Source: DASWYT01 sp965246875 | Lineage (GTDB): Bacteria > Pseudomonadota > Alphaproteobacteria > Micavibrionales > SZUA-601 | Length of the DNA: 64,000 nt | Assembly (NCBI GenBank): GCA_965246875.1 | Contig: CBDFFU010000006.1 | Span: 186,001-250,000 of the forward strand | Direction of reading: 5' to 3' | Part shown: positions 17,796-25,763 of the stretch, piece after piece | Layout of the letters: each line of letters starts with the position of its first letter | Numbering within the stretch: the stretch's first letter is position 1 | Notes under the pieces: model-generated | Database searches by the model: none | Seen by the model: only the letters and a program-made list of their open reading frames with translations | What the model was told of the DNA's origin: nothing | Program-made: the position numbers and the translations under genes

Positions 17796-18113
17796 TCAAT
17801 CTTCCAAAAACCCGCTCAACTTCATGGCAACGCCCAATTTGCCGCTGATGCTGATCTTGCCGAGCAGGACACCCATGTTCGGGTCGAGTTGGCCGTTCAA
17901 AACTTTTTCAAAATTCTCGATAGTCATAGATAGTGTGGTGACCGGCTCCATGGTGATCGTTTCGCTGATCACTGCTGGATGGACAGTGCCATCGACAAAA
18001 ATAGGGCCGTCATCTTTGAGGTCGAACAGCACCGGGTAATTCAATGGCGGTGCATTCTTCAGTTTTTTTGCAAGCTGTTCGATCAGGTCAGATTTAAGCG
18101 GCATAAAGTTCAT
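17796..18113 (-). CDS. SCP2 sterol/lipid-binding domain protein
   Basis: A 105-residue single-domain protein of the SCP2 fold. The typical features are LNYPVLFDLKDDGPIFVDG, a middle strand ETITMEPVTTLSMTIENFEKVLNG, and LDPNMGVLLGKISISGKLG near the C-terminus. Such proteins bind acyl chains or other hydrophobic ligands. Its start overlaps the 3' end of the acyl-CoA dehydrogenase gene by 20 bp, so the two are one operon, and a role in handling acyl-CoA substrates for that enzyme is likely. Both ATG 18113 and ATG 18104 are possible starts. Confidence 0.85.
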   Translation of the reverse strand: MNFMPLKSDLIEQLAKKLKNAPPLNYPVLFDLKDDGPIFVDGTVHPAVISETITMEPVTTLSMTIENFEKVLNGQLDPNMGVLLGKISISGKLGVAMKLSGFLED

Positions 18114-19908
18114 CCTCAGTGATATCCATCAGATTTTTCGCACCCGAGGCTATCATGCGGAAGCGGCTTTCGTATTCGGGCAGAACGCGCTGCATGTAAA
18201 AAGCCGCAGTTTTGATTTTGCCTTGATAAAAGGCCTTTTGTGCCTGGCCGGCCGCGATCGGGTCTTTTTCCAAACCTGTCATCGCCGCCTTCGCCATTTT
18301 CAGCCAGTAAAACCCGATGGCAACCAGACCGAAAATCTTGAGATAATCAGAGGCAGCAGCGCCCGCTTCGTTTTTGTCTTTCATGCTGTTTTGCGCAATG
18401 AGGACAGTCGCTTGTTGCAACTTGCCAAAAGCCTTGATCCACGGAAATAATAATTCTGACAAGGCTGCATCATTTTGATGGGCATCGATAAACGCTTGGG
18501 CCGGGTGGAAAAAGCGGCGCAGCAAGCGGCCATAGCCAACGCCCATTTTGCGGCCAACCAAATCTAGCGCTTGAATACCATTTGTGCCTTCATAGATCTG
18601 GGTGATGCGCGCATCGCGCAGGAATTGCTCAACCGGATAATCGCGGCAATAACCGACACCGCCATGCACCTGCACTGCCCAGTGGGCTACTTCAAAGCCG
18701 ATATCGGTCCCCATCGCTTTGACGATTGGCGTCATGAGCTGCACAAACTCATCGGCTTCGTCACGTTCCTCTTTGGTGCGCGCACCATGGGCCAGATCAA
18801 CGGCCATGGATGTATCCAGCAACAGGGCGCGCATGCCATCCACCAACGACTTGCTGCGCAATAACATGGCGCGCACATCGGGATGCACGATAATCGGGTC
18901 GGCCGGTTTGTCTGGATGCACCGGGCCATTCAAGCCGCGTCCCTGCAACCGGCCACGGGCATAAGAATAGGCGGATTGGCACGCCACTTCGGCAACGCCC
19001 AGTCCTTGGGTACCCACCAACAGCCGCGCTTCATTCATCATCGTGAACATGGCTTTGAGACCCTTGTGGGCTTCGCCGATCAGCCAGCCTGTGGCGCCTT
19101 CGTAATGCATGACGCAAGTCGGCGAGGCATGAATGCCCATTTTTTCCTCGATGGAGCCGCAGAACAATTTGTTGTGTTCGCCAAGTGAGCCATCGCTGTT
19201 GACCATCAATTTCGGCACAACAAATAATGAAATCCCTTTGACACCGGCGGGTGCGTCAGGCAAGCGGGCAAGTACCAAATGAATAATATTCTCGGCCAGA
19301 TCATGTTCACCACAGGAAATAAAAATCTTGGTGCCGGTGATGCTGAATGAGCCGTCATCATTCGGTTCAGCCTTGGTGCGCAACAACCCAAGATCGGTAC
19401 CCGCTTGGGGTTCCGTTAAATTCATGGTGCCAGTCCAGGTGCCCGCAATCATCGGCGGCATGTAAATATTTTTGAGTTCGTCCGTGCCATGCAAACGTAA
19501 GGCATTGATAGCCCCTTGTGTCAAACCGGGGAACAGGCCAAACGCGATGTTGGCACTGGAAATAAATTCGGCCATGACTGCGGAAAGTGTTTGCGGCAAG
19601 CCCTGGCCACCATATTCCGGTTCGGCGGATAATCCCGTCCAGCCGCCATCGCGATACAAATTATAGGCCTCTTTAAAACCGGGCGGGGCGGTGACTGTAC
19701 GTTCAGCCCATTGGCAACCGACTTCATCACCAATTTTATTGAGCGGTGTAAAGATATCGGCACAAATACGGCCACCTTCTTCTAAGACAGCATCGATCAG
19801 GTCAGGCGTGGCATCGGCAAAGGCCGGCAGAGATGATAAGCGATCCCAGCCCAACACATCGTAAAGCAAAAAACGCACATCTTTGATCGGGGCTTTATAG
19901 TGGCTCAT
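18094..19908 (-). CDS. Acyl-CoA dehydrogenase (large FadE/DmdC-like)
   Basis: A 604-residue FAD enzyme that introduces a double bond into acyl-CoA thioesters. Motifs: MNLTEPQAGTDLGLLRTKA and SITGTKIFISCGEHDL in the middle beta domain, and AVQVHGGVGYCRDYPVEQFLRDARITQIYEGTNGIQ containing the active-site region and FAD-binding segment. The 600-residue length, with an N-terminal extension (YKAPIKDVRFLLYDVLGW) and C-terminal extra domain, is typical of the branch that includes 3-methylmercaptopropionyl-CoA dehydrogenase; true substrate unknown. ATG at 19908 follows AAAGG at a good distance. It is followed by an overlapping SCP2 gene. Confidence 0.92.
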   Translation of the reverse strand: MSHYKAPIKDVRFLLYDVLGWDRLSSLPAFADATPDLIDAVLEEGGRICADIFTPLNKIGDEVGCQWAERTVTAPPGFKEAYNLYRDGGWTGLSAEPEYGGQGLPQTLSAVMAEFISSANIAFGLFPGLTQGAINALRLHGTDELKNIYMPPMIAGTWTGTMNLTEPQAGTDLGLLRTKAEPNDDGSFSITGTKIFISCGEHDLAENIIHLVLARLPDAPAGVKGISLFVVPKLMVNSDGSLGEHNKLFCGSIEEKMGIHASPTCVMHYEGATGWLIGEAHKGLKAMFTMMNEARLLVGTQGLGVAEVACQSAYSYARGRLQGRGLNGPVHPDKPADPIIVHPDVRAMLLRSKSLVDGMRALLLDTSMAVDLAHGARTKEERDEADEFVQLMTPIVKAMGTDIGFEVAHWAVQVHGGVGYCRDYPVEQFLRDARITQIYEGTNGIQALDLVGRKMGVGYGRLLRRFFHPAQAFIDAHQNDAALSELLFPWIKAFGKLQQATVLIAQNSMKDKNEAGAAASDYLKIFGLVAIGFYWLKMAKAAMTGLEKDPIAAGQAQKAFYQGKIKTAAFYMQRVLPEYESRFRMIASGAKNLMDITEDELYAA

Positions 19909-19997
19909 CAAACAGGCCTTTCGTGAGACATCTCTATCCGATTATGCCAGACGCCCCTTAGCGCAACGTAAACATCCGTTTCGCAATTGCGCTGGAA

Positions 19998-21494
19998 TTA
20001 AGGCTTTTTCCACGTCGACATCGGCGTATCTCCGCTGGTGACCGGAGCCACCGGCATGGCACGTGCCGGGCTGGCGCGGTTTGGTGTGTTACCATTGACA
20101 GGGTGAACACCCGCCATAGCCATCAAACCGGTCAGATCTTGATCATTTAACAGGATCTGGCCGTTTGGTTCGATATTGATGACGTATTGGGTCTGGTTGC
20201 CATTGGCTTTGCCCATGCCTTGTAGCAACATCAGCGCCATCATAGCCTGGCCTGGATTACCCGCAATGCCGCCGGACTTCATCTGCTGTTGTAACTGGGT
20301 CAACGTGTCTTGCAAATTGCTGATATTCAGAGTGACGGTACCGGTCGTATAAGTCGGCGCGGCATTCGTCGCCGTTAATAAACCGGTACCACTGGCTTTC
20401 AAGCCGCCTTTGGTCGCCACATTCAAACTGTCAATTTGCAATTGTGTGCCGGCACTGGCCAGTGCCGCACGGGCTTGTGCTTTTGCCTCGGGCGTATTGA
20501 ACGGCATACCCAGATAAGCGGCTGGCAAATTACGCACCGTACCTGTAAAGTCGAGTGATTGTGGCGCGGTGTTTGCGAAGGCCGCTGGAACCGCCATCGC
20601 GATGCCGTTTAATGTGCCGGTCGTACGAATGGTCAGTTTGTTGTTGGTAATACTGGCCAGAGAATTTTGCAGCAGGATATCGTCAATGCTCAACGCCTGC
20701 TTGCCGTCTGTTTTGCTGTTACGCAGATTTTTGACATGCGCTGTCATCGATGCTGACCCTTGCAGCCAAGCGACCATGCCGCCATGACCCGTTTCCAATT
20801 GTGGCAAGCTGTTCGTTAGTAATGCCAAAACATCACTGAGGCGTAAGGATCGAGCCGTAGAAGGTTGTTGCGTCAGGCTTAATTGACCAATATTTTGAAT
20901 ATCGCCAATAACATTGCGCATGTGTAAGTCGGTGGCATTGAGCTGCAATTGCGTTGGCTTGCCGGTCACTTTGAGATCAGCAATCGTTGCTTCCAGCGGC
21001 GCTAATGGGTTGGTAGTCATGGCTTTGTCCTGTTGCCATTTCAGGCTACCCAGTGCGGCATTGATGGTTTGCACCTGCCACGTATCGCCAGCTGGTTTAA
21101 CATTAATAACTATATTTTGTTGACCGATTGTCATACTGCCCGTTTTGCTTTTACCGTAAAACTGCGGAATGGTTGCGGGTGTCGTGAGTTTCAAATCAAC
21201 CGTGCCGCCAGACGCCGGTGTTGCCAGGATAATAACGTTTTCCAGTACAACTGAATTGTTCGTCTGCAATTTGACAGTCAACATCGGCAAGGTGGCATTA
21301 AAGCCAGTCCCAGATGGCGCGACGTTTAAATTACCGTTACTCACAACGGCACCATTCATGCGTGTGATGAAATCATCCCATTCGGCCTGTAATTGTGTTT
21401 GTATGTCTGTCTGACTTGGTGCCGCTACAGCGTGATGAAACGGGCTGACAACCAACAGGGTGACAGCAAGACAGGCGATCAGCAGACGGGACAT
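19998..21494 (-). CDS. Secreted DUF2125/AsmA-like hypothetical protein
   Basis: A 498-residue protein with a clear signal peptide (MSRLLIACLAVTLLVVSPF, cleaved near HAVAA). ATG at 21494 follows GAGGA; an in-frame TTG at 21506 is less likely. The body has alternating strands such as ATIADLKVTGKPTQLQL and VTLNISNLQDTL and several Gly/Thr-rich repeats, in the style of alphaproteobacterial DUF2125 or AsmA-like periplasmic proteins. The Pro-rich, Ala-rich tail is low complexity. The gene lies 9 bp after cmk on the same strand, so the two are probably cotranscribed. Function unknown; family assignment is tentative. Confidence 0.6.
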   Translation of the reverse strand: MSRLLIACLAVTLLVVSPFHHAVAAPSQTDIQTQLQAEWDDFITRMNGAVVSNGNLNVAPSGTGFNATLPMLTVKLQTNNSVVLENVIILATPASGGTVDLKLTTPATIPQFYGKSKTGSMTIGQQNIVINVKPAGDTWQVQTINAALGSLKWQQDKAMTTNPLAPLEATIADLKVTGKPTQLQLNATDLHMRNVIGDIQNIGQLSLTQQPSTARSLRLSDVLALLTNSLPQLETGHGGMVAWLQGSASMTAHVKNLRNSKTDGKQALSIDDILLQNSLASITNNKLTIRTTGTLNGIAMAVPAAFANTAPQSLDFTGTVRNLPAAYLGMPFNTPEAKAQARAALASAGTQLQIDSLNVATKGGLKASGTGLLTATNAAPTYTTGTVTLNISNLQDTLTQLQQQMKSGGIAGNPGQAMMALMLLQGMGKANGNQTQYVINIEPNGQILLNDQDLTGLMAMAGVHPVNGNTPNRASPARAMPVAPVTSGDTPMSTWKKP

Positions 21495-21515
21495 GATATT
21501 CCTCAAGGTTTAATT

Positions 21516-22184
21516 TTAAACGGCTAATTTGCGGGTGATGTGTTGCATGGCCAAGGCATACACGTCATCGCTGTTAATGTGGCTGGTATCGACGAAAATA
21601 GCATCCATCGCGGGTTTCAAAGGGGAGGCCGTGCGTTCGGTGTCGCGCCGGTCACGCTGGCGCGTCTGTTCCAATAACGTGGCAAAATGCTCTTTCCAGT
21701 GTTCGCCGTGTGTTTCCTTGGCACGGCGTTCGGCACGGATTTCAGAACTGGCGGTCAGGTAAAATTTGACGTCGGCATCCGGGCAAATCACGGTTCCCAT
21801 GTCACGGCCATCCATGATCACGCCCTTTTTCCCATTGGGCGGGGTGAGCGCAAAGCGGCGCTGCAAATCGAATAAGGCCTGACGGACAGAGAGATAGGCA
21901 GATACAATAGAGGCTGCTTCGCTGCCTGCCGCGCTGCGCAGCACAGGATTTTGCAACAAACCATTTTCCAGTTGATCGTATAACGCTTCGGCCGCATGAA
22001 GAGCATCACTTTCGCTATGGATAGAACCGCCGTTCTGGCCCGCCAGATACCCGACAGCGCGCCAGAGTAATCCGGTATCAAGAACGGGATAATCCAGTGT
22101 TTCCCCCAGCCGGCGGCACAGTGTGCCTTTGCCGGCACTGGCAGGGCCATCGACAGTGATAATATGCGTGGTTTTGAGCGTCAT
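21516..22184 (-). CDS. cmk: Cytidylate kinase
   Basis: A 222-residue nucleoside monophosphate kinase that phosphorylates CMP and dCMP using ATP. The P-loop ITVDGPASAGKGTL begins at about residue 9; YPVLDTGLLWRAVGYLA is the CMP-binding region, GRDMGTVICPDADVKFYLTA is the conserved core, and RDRRDTERTASPL is the lid region. Length is normal. In most proteobacteria cmk is directly upstream of rpsA and ihfB; here it is about 5 kb away on the opposite strand, followed closely by the DUF2125-like gene. Confidence 0.94.
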   Translation of the reverse strand: MTLKTTHIITVDGPASAGKGTLCRRLGETLDYPVLDTGLLWRAVGYLAGQNGGSIHSESDALHAAEALYDQLENGLLQNPVLRSAAGSEAASIVSAYLSVRQALFDLQRRFALTPPNGKKGVIMDGRDMGTVICPDADVKFYLTASSEIRAERRAKETHGEHWKEHFATLLEQTRQRDRRDTERTASPLKPAMDAIFVDTSHINSDDVYALAMQHITRKLAV

Positions 22185-22222
22185 GTGTTTTAATGTAAAG
22201 CCTTGGCCAGAGGCTGCAAGGT

Positions 22223-22945
22223 TTAATAATGGTGTTTCAAATGCGCAAATCCATTCAATGCGATGTCAGCTATCACTCTAAGATCTGTTGTCAACGAGCT
22301 ATTGATGAAATAATCTGTTTCGATCTGTTTGGCTTTCGCCGAAGCTGTGTTCAAATCGTTCAGCTTCCATATGCTGACCATTTCTGGATAAAATAGCAGA
22401 CCGGGTTTGGCAGTTGCCCGTAATGCCTGATGTCCTGTGTCGCAACGGTGATCCATGTCATGCCGTGTATAAGGTCGTACACCGACAATAGACATATCGC
22501 CTATCAAGATGTTCAGGACTTGCGGCATTTCATCCAAGCCGGTTTTACGCAGAACCCGGCCAATTTTCGTCACACGCGCGTCATATTTTTGAGCCGGCTG
22601 TCGGCCTTGTGGGTCACATAGCTCTTGCTTCATTGTACGAAATTTCAAGATTGAAAAAGGTTTCCCCTTGAGGCCAAGCCGTTCCTGTTCAAATATAACC
22701 GGTCCGGAACTGGTGCATTTTATCAAGCCAGCAATGATCAAACAGGGAATAGCACAGATGCTAATCATGGCGCTGGCCGCTGCAACGTCAAACAAGCGTT
22801 TGCCGACACTGACGGGCCATGGACTGGGAGTAATATTGGCTAATAGAGGAACATCTGGATTGTTAATCATAATGCGCGCCATTTTATTTATATTATGAAA
22901 AAATTCAAGTGTTATTTGCGCGCTATTAAGGCCTGTGCTAAACAT
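22223..22945 (-). CDS. Bacterial sugar transferase (phosphoglycosyl transferase)
   Basis: A 240-residue membrane-bound enzyme that starts glycan assembly by moving a sugar-1-phosphate to undecaprenyl phosphate. After an unusual N-terminal stretch of about 45 residues come KRLFDVAAA, one hydrophobic membrane segment (SAMISICAIPCLIIAGLI), GPVIFEQERLGLKGKPFSILKFRTM, and LRKTGLDEMPQVLNIL with IGDMSIVGVRPYT, all diagnostic. It is the short, monotopic type lacking the extra N-terminal membrane helices of WcaJ. It is divergent from accD, 31 bp away. The GT61 glycosyltransferase and YdcF genes 3-5 kb downstream may serve the same glycan pathway. Confidence 0.92.
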   Translation of the reverse strand: MFSTGLNSAQITLEFFHNINKMARIMINNPDVPLLANITPSPWPVSVGKRLFDVAAASAMISICAIPCLIIAGLIKCTSSGPVIFEQERLGLKGKPFSILKFRTMKQELCDPQGRQPAQKYDARVTKIGRVLRKTGLDEMPQVLNILIGDMSIVGVRPYTRHDMDHRCDTGHQALRATAKPGLLFYPEMVSIWKLNDLNTASAKAKQIETDYFINSSLTTDLRVIADIALNGFAHLKHHY

Positions 22946-22976
22946 ACTTCTTTATTAATTATTCCATGCAGAATCT

Positions 22977-23825
22977 ATGAACTGGCTTACCAATTTCGTT
23001 CGTCCTAAAATCCGCGCTCTCGTGCCACAAAAAACCGAAGTGCCTGACAATCTGTGGGTGAAATGTCCCGGTTGTGGCGCAATGCTGTTTCATCGCGATC
23101 TCGAAAAGAACCTTCAGGTCTGCCATCACTGCGGCTATCACCTGCGTCTGGATGTCGACAAGCGTCTGGCAGCCTTGTTTGACGATGGCAAATATCAGTT
23201 GCACCCGCTGCCGGCCACACCGATTGATCCCTTAAAATTTAAAGATCGCAAAAAATATGTGGATCGTTTAAAAGACGCGCAAACCGAAACCGGACACCGT
23301 GATGCGTTGCGCATTGCTCAGGGTCAAATCGGCGGCAAAAATATGGTCATTGCCGCGTTCGACTTCAACTTTATGGGCGGGTCGATGGGAATTGCGGTCG
23401 GTAACGGCATCGTCCGTGCCGCTGACATTGCCGTGCGCAGCGGGGCCGCTTTGATGACCATTCCAGCGTCAGGTGGCGCGCGGATGCAGGAGGGGATATT
23501 ATCCCTGATGCAGATGCCGCGCACAACGATTGCCGTGCAACAGGTGCGCGCCGCGCGTTTGCCGTATATTGTGTTACTGACTGATCCAACATATGGCGGT
23601 GTCAGCGCCTCTTTTGCGATGTTGGGTGATGTTCACGTTGCCGAACCCGGCACACAAATTGGCTTTGCTGGCAAACGCGTGATTCAGGAAACCGTCCGCG
23701 AAAAACTGCCCGACAATTTCCAGACCGCCGAGTATCTGCGCGAGCATGGTATGGTCGACATGGTGGTTGCCCGCCCCGATTTACCAAGCGCGATCGGCCG
23801 GATTTTGGGTGTGTTAATGAATTAG
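22977..23825 (+). CDS. accD: Acetyl-CoA carboxylase carboxyltransferase subunit beta
   Basis: A 282-residue protein that together with AccA transfers the carboxyl group from biotin to acetyl-CoA, the first step of fatty acid synthesis. The N-terminal zinc finger reads CPGCGAML and CHHCGYHL. The crotonase-like core has GGSMGIAVGNGIVRAADIA, IPASGGARMQEGILSLMQM and TDPTYGGVSASFAMLGDV. Length matches the family. The start codon is 31 bp from the divergent sugar transferase. The stop overlaps the 3' end of the next, convergent gene by 12 bp. folC, a frequent neighbour, is not present. Confidence 0.96.
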   Translation: MNWLTNFVRPKIRALVPQKTEVPDNLWVKCPGCGAMLFHRDLEKNLQVCHHCGYHLRLDVDKRLAALFDDGKYQLHPLPATPIDPLKFKDRKKYVDRLKDAQTETGHRDALRIAQGQIGGKNMVIAAFDFNFMGGSMGIAVGNGIVRAADIAVRSGAALMTIPASGGARMQEGILSLMQMPRTTIAVQQVRAARLPYIVLLTDPTYGGVSASFAMLGDVHVAEPGTQIGFAGKRVIQETVREKLPDNFQTAEYLREHGMVDMVVARPDLPSAIGRILGVLMN

Positions 23826-25172
23826 AGCAGTGCGCTTGGCTTGTCCGGGTAACGGGACCACCATATTATGCATCGCTTCTAAACCCTGTGAATTGTGCAG
23901 CATGACATTGATGCTGTTCACGCCGCGGACGTCAATCACATTTTGTTGAAATTTTGCTGTGCCGGACTGCGTGTTGCGGCGGGCAATGTGTTCCTGGATC
24001 GCATCATAGGCGGGATCAATGATCAGGTTATGATCTGCCGAGAATTTTGTGCGCTGATCAACCAGATCACGCTGCAAGTCAGGCAGTGTTTTGATATACA
24101 GCTCTTCAATTGAACCGATGCGAGCTTCGCGACCGCCATAACGTTTGTTTTCCATCGCTTCACGCCGTTGCAATGTTCGCACAATATTAATGGCATCCTT
24201 GTAGTGGATATTCCCCTTGTACATCGGTGCCAATTGCAACTCCAAACCTTCGAGAATAAGCTGTAAGGGCCGTCTACTTGCTTTAGTCGAAATCTCTGCC
24301 GTTTGTTTGCCATTCAGAATAATGCCGGGCCATGGCTTGTGGTCGACAGCGTTATCTGTGATGTAATTGTAAAACGGATCTTTCAACCGCGTCAATGTAA
24401 AGCCACCCGCTTGCTCCGTCATCATCGACCAGACCGCCAGATAATTGCGGTCTTTTTGAATATCCTCTAGTGTCGTTTTGCGGTTGTAATGCTGTGTCGT
24501 CATTGTCAGGCGACCCCGGTCTTTGACGGCGTCAATGCCAGAATGGCCTGGCGCGTGTTTTTCTATCGGGTATTCATCGGCTTTGCCAACAACCCGCTCG
24601 ATACTTTTGATTTTGGTATCAGATGTATTTAACCGGATCTTGCCTGGGATGTTGGTCAGAAAAATCGGCTGCTGATCGGGGAGATGATCCACCAATTCCG
24701 GACAATGCCGCGCGGCGTAACGCATCACCTGTTGGTAGGTGTCAGCGTGATTGAGCTGGTCTTTCTGCTGCTCGAAATCAGCCATTTTATAACGCATCAA
24801 ATGCATCAGAAAGCCGGCATATTGCACCGATGTCACAATGGCCAGATCACGCAGCGTCAATTGATGAGGGTTAATCGTGTAACGGGGATACACTTTCTCG
24901 ATAACTTTGTGTAATTCCGTATCCTCAAACGCAGCGTTCAATTCATATTGAATACGATTGATCTGTGTCCGTTGGACAGGTTGCGACCAAACGGCTTTTT
25001 TGATTTCAGCTGGCGGAACGCCAGCGATGGGATAGTGTAAAAGATGATTGAGTTCGGACGTATCATGCTGTGGATATGCATAGTGGCTAATTAAGGCACT
25101 GACCGGCAACGATCCTGTGAGGCCGGTCAGCGTCAAATTATATTCAGCGCCGAGCGTATTGTGTAAATTCAT
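23814..25172 (-). CDS. Hypothetical protein, possible distant RelA/SpoT-like fold
   Basis: A 452-residue soluble protein with no signal peptide. I do not recognise a family. The middle, about residues 175-345, contains AVKDRGRLTMTTQHYN, then LKDPFYNYI, PWPGIILNGKQTAEI and MYKGNIHYKDA, an order of charged loop, KD segment, strand ending in Glu-Ile and a late His-Tyr that loosely recalls RelA/SpoT nucleotidyltransferases; this is a weak impression only. It is helical before and after. The 3' end overlaps accD on the other strand. Lower GC than accD suggests an acquired gene. The next gene upstream (25246) is also unknown and may be its partner. Confidence 0.5.
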   Translation of the reverse strand: MNLHNTLGAEYNLTLTGLTGSLPVSALISHYAYPQHDTSELNHLLHYPIAGVPPAEIKKAVWSQPVQRTQINRIQYELNAAFEDTELHKVIEKVYPRYTINPHQLTLRDLAIVTSVQYAGFLMHLMRYKMADFEQQKDQLNHADTYQQVMRYAARHCPELVDHLPDQQPIFLTNIPGKIRLNTSDTKIKSIERVVGKADEYPIEKHAPGHSGIDAVKDRGRLTMTTQHYNRKTTLEDIQKDRNYLAVWSMMTEQAGGFTLTRLKDPFYNYITDNAVDHKPWPGIILNGKQTAEISTKASRRPLQLILEGLELQLAPMYKGNIHYKDAINIVRTLQRREAMENKRYGGREARIGSIEELYIKTLPDLQRDLVDQRTKFSADHNLIIDPAYDAIQEHIARRNTQSGTAKFQQNVIDVRGVNSINVMLHNSQGLEAMHNMVVPLPGQAKRTALIH

Positions 25173-25245
25173 TTTAAATGCAAACAGTAATGGTTACATC
25201 GTTGCATGTATTGTGAACAGCAAAGAGGTTATATTTCAAATTAAT

Positions 25246-25599
25246 TTATAGAGTGCAATCAAATAATCCGCTTTGCAGAGCAGCGTGATATTTCTGAATT
25301 TGCGGTATTGCAAAAGGGTTAACAACGTCAATAACAGATGACGCATAAGCATCGAACACACCAGGTTTTCCGTCTTGATTTGTGCCAGATTGGTACAATG
25401 TCTGAGATTTATACAAATTATATAAATAATCTCTGGCGGATGTTGCTTCTACAGGCTTACCATTAGCAATTGTCTGGTGGACTTCAAAACAAATTGGCGA
25501 TACCGGAATGCCATCAATAGCAATGAGCGTTGAAGCTTTTCCATTTACTGCAGCATCGTTCATTGGAACAGTAGAAGTTGAAGTACTAACATAAGACAT
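25246..25599 (-). CDS. Hypothetical protein
   Basis: A 117-residue protein; ATG at 25599 is supported by GGAG upstream, while the longer frame to 25659 has no site. It begins MSYVSTSTSTVPMNDAA, has no signal peptide or membrane helix, and ends in a Phe-Asp-Cys-Thr-Leu tail. AT-rich coding. It sits on the same strand 73 bp upstream of the 452-residue unknown gene. No family recognised and no function assigned. An AT-rich stretch of about 160 bp lies upstream and probably carries the promoter. Confidence 0.5.
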   Translation of the reverse strand: MSYVSTSTSTVPMNDAAVNGKASTLIAIDGIPVSPICFEVHQTIANGKPVEATSARDYLYNLYKSQTLYQSGTNQDGKPGVFDAYASSVIDVVNPFAIPQIQKYHAALQSGLFDCTL

Positions 25600-25763
25600 T
25601 TGCTTCTCCAGTAAAATATTATCGAAATATAATAAAAATGACCCGAATAGGTAAGGCACGAAACACTAAGTCTAATCGCATATTTCGGGAAAGTCAATAA
25701 TAAAATTACAACTTAGCCAAATGACTAGCAATAAAAAAACCTTTTCAATTTACACCCGAATCG

